Part shown: positions 21,995-29,779 of the stretch, one piece after another
Position numbering within the stretch: position 1 is the first letter of the stretch
Layout: each line of letters opens with the position of its first letter
Origin: JAXGXJ01 sp963829545
GTDB taxonomy: Bacteria; Actinomycetota; Thermoleophilia; RBG-16-64-13
Assembly (NCBI GenBank): GCA_963829545.1
Contig: CAWHIX010000008.1
Span: forward strand, 434,001-498,000
Direction: 5' to 3'
Length of the DNA: 64,000 nucleotides
Notes under the pieces: model-generated
Told to the model about the DNA's origin: nothing
The model's database searches: none
The model's input: the letters and a program-made list of their open reading frames with translations, nothing else
Program-made: the position numbers and the translations under genes

Positions 21995-23232
21995 ATGGAG
22001 TTGAGACCCGCCGAGATGACTGAGATCGCGGCTATGCGCGAGAGCCGTAGACGCGGACTCTCGCTCGGCTTGGTGCCCGGCTTCTACGACAGACTCGTGG
22101 GCGAGGCCGTCCCGCACCTCATCGTGGAGAGCGACGCCGAGGGGTCCGAGTCGCGCACGGTGGGGTACGCACTACTGCTCGATCGACCTCACGACGGCCA
22201 CACCCATGTGACCGTTCTCGAGGTCTATCTGGAGCCCGAGCAGCACTCCCGTTACGAGGAGGTGCTCGACCTGTTGCGGGACGAAAAGACGCCCACCTCG
22301 TATCTGGCTCGCAGCGACGACTGTGTCTACGACGCTACCCTTCTGGCGCGGGGACTGCAGGTAGAACCGACGGCGCTCGTCCTGCTCGTGGACGGGCGCC
22401 CGGTCGTCGGCCGGGCGCCCACAGACGACCGTGGCCCATTTCAGTTGGTGCCGCTGTCCCAGGAGCACCTAGCGGGTTTGCGGGCCCTGCTGGAGACGGA
22501 CTCCAGGCGGAGACCGGCGAAACGGCCCACACCCCCGAGGGGGCGCACACCCACGAGCATCGCCACGAACTCACCACGAGCGAGATGCTGGCGGAGTTGG
22601 AGCAGATGGCCGCCTCGGGGCGCGACTGGGTCCTACTGGCCGACAGCGCTCCGGTGGCGGTCATCGCGCGGGCCGACGGGGGCGACGGCGTGCACGAGCT
22701 GTTGGACATCGCGCTGGGCATGGCACCCGAAGCCGACCTGGCTTGGGCCCTTCGCCGGGCCGGCGAGGCGGTGATGGGGGCAGGTCTGCGACCGGCGGCA
22801 GTCATCGATGCGTTGGAGACAACGAGGCACCGTCTCTTCCGGGCCGCGGGCTTTCACACCGCGGCGGTCTATCTGGTCTTCTACGACCCCGACGCCGGCC
22901 GACCCAGCGTGGCCAGAGTGACTATCGAGGAGTTGCGTGCCTTCCTGGAGGGCGGCGAACCGCTGCGCCTGGTGGACGTGATGGGCGAAGAGCATTGGCG
23001 GGCGGGACACATCCCTGGGGCCGAGTGGATCGACTTCCGTGGCCTGGTGCGGGAGGCGCGCCGCCGTTTCCAGCCGGATGAGCCCCTCATCCTCTATTGT
23101 AACGGCTTCACCTGAGAGGCGAGCGCTATCGCGGCTGATAAGCTGCGACAGTCGGGCTTTACGAACGTACGTGACTACGCCGGTGGGCTGCAGGAGTGGC
23201 AGGCTGCTGGCCTGGCACTGGAGGAAGCATGA
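21995..23232 (+). CDS. Selenocysteine-containing rhodanese with two acetyltransferase-like N-terminal modules
   Basis: About 412 residues read through an in-frame TGA (23113-23115). Residues 1-165 and about 170-300 look like degenerate GNAT folds joined by a His-rich linker (HTPEGAHTHEHRHE); one base seems missing near 22495. From about 300 comes a rhodanese domain: VRVTIEELRAF-type start, LRLVDVMGEEHWRAGHIPGAEWID, then LYCNGFT-TGA-EASAIAADKL and GFTNVRDYAGGLQEWQAAGL, ending at TGA 23230. The UGA is in the active-site loop at the position of the second Cys in CNGxxC-type rhodaneses, so it is read as selenocysteine. The true stop overlaps the next start (ATGA). A hairpin follows the UGA, and selD lies 6.7 kb away. 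Confidence 0.85.
23129..23148 (+). promoter_or_regulatory. Predicted bacterial SECIS hairpin in the rhodanese gene
   Basis: TCGCGGCT (23129-23136) pairs with AGCTGCGA (23141-23148), eight pairs with one G-U, around a GATA loop. The loop begins 22 nt after the UGA codon, within the normal bSECIS distance, and carries the G expected for SelB recognition. Confidence 0.7.
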
Positions 23233-24248
23233 GGACTTCACTCGTTGACCGCCGCCCCGTGGAAAGGCTTATGCTGCTTTCGGGAGCCATCAGGGCGGGT
23301 GTGATCGACGCTCTGGTCCGGGATGGGGCCCACTCGGCCGCCGACGTGGCGACCATCGCGGGGACCGACACGAGGGCCACGGGCGTGCTCCTGGAAGCTC
23401 TGGTGGCGGAGGGGGTCGTAGAGCGCGTGCCCGTCGACCGGGAGGTGCTCTACCGGCTGTCGCCACTCGGGCGGGCCCACCTGGTGGACGACGGTCCGGA
23501 GATGGAGCGTTTCGGCCTTCTTCACCTGGCCAACCGCATTCGGGGATGGCTGGAACTGCCCGACGTGGTCCGTACCGGCCGGCCACTCCCGAAGGACCCA
23601 GCGAGGCGCGACACGCACACATTGGTGTCGGCCATGGGGGAGCGGGAGCCGGAGGTGGTGGAGGAGATCGTGGAGCGTTGCCTCACCTATGGAGGGCACA
23701 TACAGAGCATGATCGACATCGGAGGGGCCGTAGGCCATGTGGCCAGGCAGTTCTCGCGCTGCGGCGTCAGGGCTACCCTGTTCGATCGGGAGGGGGTCAT
23801 GCCCATCGCCCGCGAGTTCCTGGGCGAGGATGGTGCCGACATCGCCCTGGTGGGTGGCGACTTCACCGAGCAGTTGCCCGCGGGTCCCTTCGACTTGGCG
23901 TATCTGGGTAACGTCAACCACATCTACGGCCCCGAGACCAACGCCCGCCTGGCCGGGGACGTCTTCGCCATCCTCTCGGGTGGGGGTACCATGGCCATAC
24001 AAGATCACGTCTGGGGGCGGAGCTCCCGGGCACCCATGTTCGCCGTCAACATGCTGCAGGCCACCGATGATGGCGGGGTGTGGAACGAAGAGCAGTTCCG
24101 CGGTTGGCTGACCGAGGCCGGCTTCCGGGAGATCGAGACAGCGGATTTGGATACCACCGATGCTCAGCTGATCCTGGCTAGAAAGCCGCGGACGGCCATG
24201 CTTGGTCATGTGAGCGGCGCCGGCCGATCCGCAAGCGCCGAAGACTAA
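23229..24248 (+). CDS. SAM-dependent methyltransferase, O-methyltransferase (PF00891) type
   Basis: 339 residues. The N-terminal winged-helix dimerization domain (MLLSGAIRAGVIDALVRDG, then LLEALVAEGVVERV) is followed by a class I methyltransferase fold with DIGGAVGHVARQF as the SAM loop, LVGGDFTEQLP and VNHIYGPE. Such enzymes methylate small hydroxyl or thiol/selenol-type acceptors; the acceptor is unknown. The ATG at 23229 overlaps the real stop of the selenoprotein, so synthesis of this enzyme depends on read-through of the upstream UGA, or at least is coupled to it. The flavodiiron gene starts 25 bp after its stop. Confidence 0.85.
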   Translation: MRTSLVDRRPVERLMLLSGAIRAGVIDALVRDGAHSAADVATIAGTDTRATGVLLEALVAEGVVERVPVDREVLYRLSPLGRAHLVDDGPEMERFGLLHLANRIRGWLELPDVVRTGRPLPKDPARRDTHTLVSAMGEREPEVVEEIVERCLTYGGHIQSMIDIGGAVGHVARQFSRCGVRATLFDREGVMPIAREFLGEDGADIALVGGDFTEQLPAGPFDLAYLGNVNHIYGPETNARLAGDVFAILSGGGTMAIQDHVWGRSSRAPMFAVNMLQATDDGGVWNEEQFRGWLTEAGFREIETADLDTTDAQLILARKPRTAMLGHVSGAGRSASAED

Positions 24249-24273
24249 CGAAGAACTATGTGAAGGAGAATGC

Positions 24274-25511
24274 ATGGAGCGCTATCTGGTGAGGGACGAG
24301 ATCTGGTGGGTGGGGGCCATCGACTGGAACGTCCGCGACTTCCACGGGTACGAGACGCCGCGGGGGACCACCTACAACGCCTACCTCATCATCGACGAGA
24401 AGGTGGCGTTGGTGGATGGGTGTCGGGAGGGTTTCGGACCCGAGATGCTCCAACGTGTTCGGGGCTGCTGTTCTGCCCGGAAGGTGGACTACCTCGTCAT
24501 CAACCACGTGGAACCCGATCATTCCGGGGCCATTCCCTGGCTGGTGGAGCAGTTGGTGCCCGAGCGCATCTTCTGCTCCAAGACGGGCCAAGGAAGCCCT
24601 GGCCCTGTACTACGGATCGGCTGTGGTCGAAGGCTGGGACCTGCAGATCGTCGGGACGGGGGACGAGCTTTCGCTCGGTCGCAATACCCTCCAGTTCATC
24701 GAAGCTCCCATGCTGCACTGGCCGGACAGCATGTTCACCTACGTTCGCGAGTCGAAGACGCTCCTTCCCAACGACGCTTTCGGGCAGCATCTGGCCACCT
24801 CGAAGCGCTTCGCCGACGAGGTCGACATGAACATCGTCATGGAAGAAGCCAGCAAGTACTACGCCAACATCCTCATGCCCTTCGGCGGCCAGATACAGAA
24901 GATGCTCGCCAAGATAGGTGAGATGGGGCTCGAGATCGAGGCCATCAGCGCCCAGCCACGGCGCGATCTGGCGCCGACCCGAGGACGTCGCCCGCATAGT
25001 GCGCGCCTACGCGGGATGGAGCAACTTCGAAGCTCCGGAGCGGGTGGCGCTCATCTACGACACCATGTGGCACTCCACCGAGGAGATGACCATGGCCATC
25101 GAGGACGGGGTGGCCCAGGAGGGCGTGGAGTGCGCCGTGCTCAACATGAGCAGGTAGTTCGCGGGCCGAAGCTGGCCCGCATGGTGCTTGAGTCACGGGC
25201 CTTCCTGATGGGTACGCCCACGCTCAACAACAACATCTTCCCCACCGTGGCCGGCTTTCTTGACCTACATCAAAGGTCTGCGGCCCAAGAATCGCCTCGC
25301 CGCCGCCTACGGTTCCTGCGGCTGGGCCGGGGGTGCCGTGAAGCAGGTGGACGCCGAACTGAGGGGTCTTGGTCTGGAGGTGCTCGATCCCATCGAGGTC
25401 AAGTACAAGCCGACCGACGAAGAGCTGGCCGCGTGTGTGGAACTGGGGCGGCGTGTCGCCCTGCGCGTCAAGGGCGAAGGCGCTGTTTCCGCCGAGGCCG
25501 AGGGCGACTGA
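24274..25511 (+). CDS. Flavodiiron protein, FprA/ROO type (several frameshifts)
   Basis: About 412 residues. The metallo-beta-lactamase part carries the diiron ligands in NHVEPDHSG (HxExDH, about residue 79) and later the segment EAPMLHWPDSMFTY. The flavodoxin part has RVALIYDTMWHSTEEMTMAIEDG and ends AAYGSCGWAGGAVKQ. The enzyme reduces O2 to water or NO to N2O using electrons from rubredoxin or F420/flavin reductases and protects anaerobes. Frame breaks occur near 24590, 24965, 25155 and 25258; conserved sequence continues across each, so errors are suspected. GAAGGAGAATGC precedes the ATG. Its neighbours are a flavin reductase and a CxxC protein. Confidence 0.88.
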
Positions 25512-25514
25512 CCC

Positions 25515-26134
25515 GTGGCCGTGACGGTGCTCGGTCTGGCAGGTAGTTGTCGGCGTGGGGGTAACACGGAGACCCTGCTCGACTGGTGCTCTGGACGCCG
25601 CCGGCGAATCGGGGGCGGAGGTCCAGAAGTTCCGGCTGGCCGACCTGGACCTCAACGCATGCCGGGGCTGCGAGGCCTGCTCGAAGACCGGGGCCTGTGT
25701 GCTGGACGACGACATGGGCCTTCTCTATCCCCATCTGCGGCAGGCCGACTCCATCGTGCTCGCTTCTCCCGTCTACTCCATGGGGATGCCCGCGCTGCCC
25801 AAGATGGTCGTCGATCGATGCCAGCCGTTCTGGGCCATGAAGTACGTGCTCAAGGAGCCGCTCAGCCCCCCGGACCGCCCCCAGCGACTGGGCTCCTTCC
25901 TCTGCTGCGCGGGCACCACGTATAGCACGGTCTTCGATGGCACCCGCCAGGTGATGCGCTACCTGTGGCACGTGCTCGAAGTGAGTTCGGCGGGTGACCA
26001 ACTCTGTCCCGGGGTAGATGCCAGAGGAGAGATCCACGACCAACCCTCGGCCCGAGTGGTGGCCGAGGAGATAGGGCGCCGGCTGGGACGTCCCCGGGAG
26101 CGCCGCCATCGACGAAGGGAGGACGGGCATATGA
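25515..26134 (+). CDS. NADPH-dependent FMN reductase / flavodoxin-like oxidoreductase (frameshifted)
   Basis: About 200 residues. The start VTVLGLAGSCRRGGNTETLL is the FMN phosphate loop of NADPH-dependent FMN reductases; LNACRGCEACSKTGACVLDDDM is the multi-cysteine segment of the iron-sulfur flavoprotein subgroup, then ASPVYSMGMPALPKMVVDR. One frame change lies near 25585. A second before 26134 is inferred, because only then does the protein stop at a TGA overlapping the next ATG; without it the frame runs into the following gene. It begins 4 bp after the flavodiiron gene and is a likely electron donor to it. Confidence 0.75.
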
Positions 26135-26334
26135 ACGCTGAGGTGAAGACCTGCATCGAATGCGGGAAGGCACTCGCGGACCGAGTCGAGGAGGAGGAAC
26201 GGACGGGCACCGGCATCAGCCGATCGACCGGCGAGTGCAGCACCTACCGGGTGTGGTTCTGCGTCAACTCCGACTGCGTCTTGTTCAACACCGATCTGTA
26301 CCGGGAACAGATGGCCGACAGGAAAGATCGCTGA
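26131..26334 (+). CDS. Small CxxC protein of unknown function
   Basis: 67 residues with a CIECGK zinc/thiol knuckle near the start and further cysteines in STGECSTYRVWFCVNSDCVLFN. The spacing suggests a metal-binding ribbon or thiol relay. GGGAGGACGGGCAT precedes the ATG. It is in the same frame as the reductase with no stop between, so a fusion is possible; I favour a separate gene because of the ribosome site and an overlapping TGA in the neighbouring frame. It belongs to the redox operon starting at 21995. Confidence 0.55.
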   Translation: MNAEVKTCIECGKALADRVEEEERTGTGISRSTGECSTYRVWFCVNSDCVLFNTDLYREQMADRKDR

Positions 26335-26377
26335 CGCACGACGGGCCGGGAGACCTGAGGCCGAAGAAGGAGAAGTG

Positions 26378-26581
26378 ATGCAGAAGCGCCTCTATCGTTC
26401 GCGCGAGGAGAAGATGATCGGCGGGGTGTGTGGCGGGATCGCGGAGTACTTCGACGTCGACCCTACCCTGGTGCGGGCCGTGTGGGTGGCCATCACCCTG
26501 TTGGCCGGCTTTGGGATAGTCCTCTACCTCATACTGTGGGTGCTCGTTCCCCTACAGCCTCCGGGAGTCTATTCGGGCTGA
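26378..26581 (+). CDS. PspC-domain membrane protein
   Basis: 67 residues. KRLYRSREEKMIGGVCGGIAEYFDVDPTLVRAVWV is the complete PspC motif region (stated as a span; key residues GGVCGGIAEYF), followed by one or two membrane helices (TLLAGFGIVLYLILWVLVP). PspC proteins act in membrane-stress signalling at the cytoplasmic membrane, but stand-alone short forms have no settled role. AAGGAGAAGTG precedes the ATG. Its last 30 bp overlap the 3' end of convergent cbiO. Confidence 0.85.
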   Translation: MQKRLYRSREEKMIGGVCGGIAEYFDVDPTLVRAVWVAITLLAGFGIVLYLILWVLVPLQPPGVYSG

Positions 26582-27358
26582 TCTTGGTCCTGTCGGCGGT
26601 AGGCAGGGCAACTCCAGGTCGTGGGCGGTGAGAAGGGCCTCGTCGGCCAGAACCTCGTCACTGGGGCCGTCGGCCACGATGTGTCCCTGGTCCATTATCA
26701 TCACGCGCTCGCACAACTCGTAGACGGCGGCCAGGTCGTGAGTCACCACGATCTTGGTGGCCGGCTCGGCCCGGAGTATGTCCAGCAGTTCGCGCCGACC
26801 CTTGGGATCGAGGTTTGATGTAGGTTCGTCCAGAACCAGCATCCTGGGTCGCATGGCGAGGACTGTGGCCATCGCCGCACGTTTCTTCTCTCCGAAGGAA
26901 AGATGATGTGGGGAGCGGTCGGCCGCTCCGGGCAGGCCGACGGCCGCCAGGGCTTCGTTCACCCGGCTTGCGATCTCTTCCTTGGCCATGCCCATGTTGG
27001 CCGGGCCGAAGGCCACGTCCTGTCCCAGGGTGGGGAGGAAGAGTTGGTCGTCGGGATCCTGGAAGACCACGCCCACCTGTGCTCGGATCTCGCGCAGGTG
27101 CTTGTCCTCCACGGGCAGCCCCAGAACGTGCAGAAGGCCTTGGCCGCGGAGGATCCCGTTGAAGTGGAGCAGCAGCGTGCTCTTGCCGGCCCCGTTGGGG
27201 CCGATGATGGCCACCGACTCTCCCTGGGCGATATCGAGATCGATCCCGCGCAGGATCTCGGGACCGCCTGGATAGCGGAAGCGCAGCCCCGTGGCCACCA
27301 CTGCCGATGGTAGTAGCGTAGCGGGGTCCGGCGATTCCGGCCGGAAGCGCATCCCCAT
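26552..27358 (-). CDS. cbiO: Cobalt/nickel ECF transporter ATPase, CbiO
   Basis: 268 residues. ABC signatures are complete: Walker A IGPNGAGKST, Q-loop VVFQDPDDQLF, signature LSFGEKKRAAMA, Walker B MLVLDEPTSNLD and H-loop VVTHDLA. It powers the CbiMQ metal-uptake complex at the inner face of the membrane. It is the last gene of the five-gene minus-strand operon; cbiQ ends 2 bp before its ATG. The C-terminal ~15 residues (SARIDSRRL) overlap pspC and vary in the family. Confidence 0.92.
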   Translation of the reverse strand: MGMRFRPESPDPATLLPSAVVATGLRFRYPGGPEILRGIDLDIAQGESVAIIGPNGAGKSTLLLHFNGILRGQGLLHVLGLPVEDKHLREIRAQVGVVFQDPDDQLFLPTLGQDVAFGPANMGMAKEEIASRVNEALAAVGLPGAADRSPHHLSFGEKKRAAMATVLAMRPRMLVLDEPTSNLDPKGRRELLDILRAEPATKIVVTHDLAAVYELCERVMIMDQGHIVADGPSDEVLADEALLTAHDLELPCLPPTGPRSARIDSRRL

Positions 27359-27360
27359 CT

Positions 27361-28092
27361 CTAGAAAGCAGCGAAGAGACGGATGGCGAGGGCAGAACCG
27401 ACCAGGCAGATTACAAAGGCCGCCTCAACGGCGCCGAAGCGGCCCGTGCCCCAAAGAGGCACCCGGCCCTGGTATCCGCGGCTCAGCATGGCCACGTACA
27501 CGCGTTCACCGCGGCTGTAGCTGCGCAGGAAGAGGGCGGCGAGCAGGTGGCCCAGCACCGGTGCGTTTCCAAGCCACCGTGCCCGGAAGTTGCGGGAAGC
27601 CAGCGCCCTCTGCGAGCGGCGCAGCTCCTCGGCGAAGACCTCTCCGTAGCGGGCCATGAAGCTGGCGATGAGTAGGAAGACACGGGGGGTCCGTAGTCTC
27701 TCCAGGCCCGAGATCAGCTGGGGGAAGCTCGTGGTCAGGCCGAGCAGGCTCACGCTGAGAACGCCCAGGATTGCCTTGGCGCCTGCGTTCCAGACGATCA
27801 GCCACTCCGAGCCGGATGCCGGCGCCTTTGCGGAGGAGGATGCCGCCTGAGACCCGAAGAAGAGTGCGAACATCGCCACGGCGATCAGAAGAGGCAGTAC
27901 CAGGACAAGGCGTTTAAGGAGAGCGGAGGGCGGTACCCGCGCTAGTCCGGCTACGAAGGCCAGCAAGGCTGCGTAGAGGACGAAAGCCCAGACCTGCCGG
28001 GCAGGCGTGGAGACGACCACCACCGTGAAGGCCAGGAAGCCGACGATCTTGGCTCGCGCATCCAGGCGATGGAGCGCGGTCTCCTGCTGCAT
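27361..28092 (-). CDS. cbiQ: Cobalt/nickel ECF transporter T component, CbiQ
   Basis: 243 residues with five to six membrane helices (IVGFLAFTVVVVST, WAFVLYAALLAFVAGL, LLKRLVLVLPLLIAVAMFALFFG) and the coupling segments ending in SRGYQGRVPLWG, which contact CbiO. LDARAKIVGF at the N-terminus is typical of EcfT/CbiQ. The intact frame lies between the PDGLE gene and cbiO in a Co/Ni uptake operon. Confidence 0.92.
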   Translation of the reverse strand: MQQETALHRLDARAKIVGFLAFTVVVVSTPARQVWAFVLYAALLAFVAGLARVPPSALLKRLVLVLPLLIAVAMFALFFGSQAASSSAKAPASGSEWLIVWNAGAKAILGVLSVSLLGLTTSFPQLISGLERLRTPRVFLLIASFMARYGEVFAEELRRSQRALASRNFRARWLGNAPVLGHLLAALFLRSYSRGERVYVAMLSRGYQGRVPLWGTGRFGAVEAAFVICLVGSALAIRLFAAF

Positions 28093-28098
28093 GATGGC

Positions 28099-28475
28099 CT
28101 ACTCCGGCGCCCGGTGCGCCGTCGGCCTTGGGGGAGGCGACCCCGAAGAGTGCCGGTCCGATCCTGGCGACCTACCGGGTCGGCCGAGTGCGCGGCCCAG
28201 CAGCAGTACCACTGTCAGAAGAAGACAGCGTTCCCGCCAGCGCCGCGACGGCGGTGCTCACCCTGCCGTCTCCCAGCCAGGGAAACTGGTAGTCGGCGAA
28301 AGGTGAGAAGCTCCAGACCGGGCCCGTGGCGGCTTCCTCGAAGCCCTTGTCGATGGCCACCCGCTCCAGTCCGTCCGGAGAGCCGGACGCGAAGGGAGAG
28401 ACGAATACCCCGAGTGCAAGGGCGACCACGAGGCCGGCGACCACGAAGGTGCCCGATCCGCCGTCTTCTTGTCAT
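28099..28475 (-). CDS. PDGLE-domain protein, CbiN-like (frameshifted)
   Basis: About 125 residues once corrected. The name-giving SPDGLERVAIDKGFEE is present, after an N-terminal helix (VVAGLVVALALGVFV) and before FSPFADYQFPW and a second helix (LLLTVVLLLGRALG). It replaces CbiN in many Co/Ni ECF transporters. The frame shifts near 28445 and near 28222. With those repaired the protein runs from an ATG at 28475 to a TAG at 28099. No stop separates it from cbiM in the raw sequence, so it may be a domain of CbiM rather than a separate protein. Confidence 0.7.
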
Positions 28476-28477
28476 AC

Positions 28478-29165
28478 CTAGACCCGGCGGCGGACCGGCG
28501 GCGGAGACACCTTCCGGGGTCTGCGGAAGTGGGTAAGACGTCTTGACCAGGTCGGGTCGGGCCGCCAGCACTCCGGCTACCACTATCACAGTGATGAAGG
28601 CTTCGCCTAGGCCGATCACCATGTGGATGGCGGTCATCGTGGGCAGGGCGATCCCCAGCGGCACGGTGCCGGACACCGCCAGTTCCAGGGCCGCAGCCGC
28701 GGACCCGAGCACAATAGCGGCCCAGGAGCCGAGTGCCAGGGCGAGGAAGTAGCCGGACGGGCTGGAGGGCAGTACCCGCTTCAGCAGGTAGAAGACGCCG
28801 CCTCCCAGGAACACACCGATCACGGCCATATTGAAGACATTGGCACCGAGCGCCGTCAGACCCCCGTCGCCCATGACCAGTGCCTGCACCACAACAACCA
28901 CGGTCATCACCAGCGTGGCCGCCCAGGGCCCCAGGAGGGCCACGGCCAGAACGGCGCCCAGGAAGTGCCCGCTGGTACCTCCCGCTATGGGGAAGTTGAG
29001 CATCTGGGCCGCGAAGATGAAGGCTGCGGTGACACCCAGGAGAGGGACGGTGCGCTCGCCCAAGTCCGCCGCCGTCCTCTTGGCCGCGTAGGCGACCACT
29101 CCCGCAGAGACGGCGCCCGCAGCCAGGGCAGTCGGAGCGTCCAGGAAGCCGTCGGGGATGTGCAT
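28478..29165 (-). CDS. cbiM: Cobalt/nickel ECF transporter substrate-binding component, CbiM
   Basis: About 230 residues. It begins with MHIPDGFLD, whose N-terminal Met-His binds the metal ion, and continues with helices such as LLGVTAAFIFAAQMLNFPIAGG, GHFLGAVLAVALLGPWAATLVM and LTALGANVFNMAVIG. The start follows the Fur-family gene by 5 bp. The C-terminal end is uncertain: the frame continues into the PDGLE sequence, while a TAG in the adjacent frame (28478-28480) lies just before the PDGLE ATG. Whether the metal is nickel or cobalt cannot be read from sequence. Confidence 0.9.
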
Positions 29166-29170
29166 CCGTT

Positions 29171-29671
29171 CTATCCCTTCTCGGTGGAGAGCAGATGGGG
29201 CGCCGGTGCCGCCGACGGAGCCTCGGCATCCGCTCGGCCGGGGGTCTCCTCGGCGTCGGTCCCCCCGACGCAACCAGCGCAGAGACCGAACAGGGTGGCC
29301 TCCCGCAAGGAGAAGCCCTGACTTTCCCGAAGGGCGGGACCGAGGCCGACGAGGTCCTCGTCGTGGACGTGGACCACTCGCCCGCAGATCTCGCAGACGA
29401 GGTGGTGGTGGGGGACCTCTTCCTCCACCTCGAAGAAGCGCCGCGCGGGTCCGAGGCGTGTCTCCCGCACAAGTTTGAGGCCCACCAAAAGGTCCAGCGT
29501 GCGATAGACGGTGGAGTTGTTGACATGGGGGAAGTCCTGCTGGATGCGGGCACAGATGTCCTCGGCGCTTAGATGGTCTCCCGACGACCGCAACACGTCC
29601 CACACCAGCGTGCGCTGGGGCGTGAGACGGTAGCCGAGTTCTTGCAGTGTGCGGGTGGCATGATGAGTCAT
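29171..29671 (-). CDS. Fur-family metalloregulator (Nur/Zur-like)
   Basis: 166 residues from the ATG at 29671. The winged helix is LQELGYRLTPQRTLVWDVL through NNSTVYRTLDLLVGLKL; metal sites are HHHLVCEICG and a second CAGC pair near residue 138. It heads the cbiM-PDGLE-cbiQ-cbiO operon, so it probably senses nickel or cobalt and represses uptake, autoregulating from a palindrome just upstream. An alternative ATG five codons upstream (29686) lies inside that palindrome, which argues for the shorter form. The C-terminal ~30 residues are a low-complexity Ala/Glu/Pro tail. Confidence 0.88.
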   Translation of the reverse strand: MTHHATRTLQELGYRLTPQRTLVWDVLRSSGDHLSAEDICARIQQDFPHVNNSTVYRTLDLLVGLKLVRETRLGPARRFFEVEEEVPHHHLVCEICGRVVHVHDEDLVGLGPALRESQGFSLREATLFGLCAGCVGGTDAEETPGRADAEAPSAAPAPHLLSTEKG

Positions 29672-29677
29672 CGCAGT

Positions 29678-29692
29678 TGCAAACATATTGCA
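29678..29692. promoter_or_regulatory. Palindromic operator candidate upstream of the Fur-family gene
   Basis: TGCAA-N5-TTGCA is a perfect 5-5-5 inverted repeat in an AT-rich island 7 bp upstream of the chosen start. Its position fits autorepression by the Fur-family protein and control of the metal-uptake operon. Confidence 0.5.
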
Positions 29693-29717
29693 GAAGCAGG
29701 ACGGTGTCAACTCGGCG

Positions 29718-29747
29718 TTGGCCGGGCGCTCGGTCGTCTGCTAGGCT
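29718..29747 (+). promoter_or_regulatory. Predicted selD promoter
   Basis: TTGGCC (29718-29723), an 18-bp spacer and the extended -10 TGCTAGGCT (29739-29747) precede selD. The predicted start near 29754 leaves a short leader containing a strong ribosome site, AGGAGGTGA. Confidence 0.45.
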
Positions 29748-29779
29748 GACGGCACGCACGGGAAAGGAGGTGACGGCTG

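Noticed and set aside
25140..25200. In-frame TAG inside the flavodiiron gene as possible pyrrolysine or read-through.
   Set aside because: The frame after TAG has no flavodiiron similarity, whereas a one-base shift restores it; a frameshift explains it.
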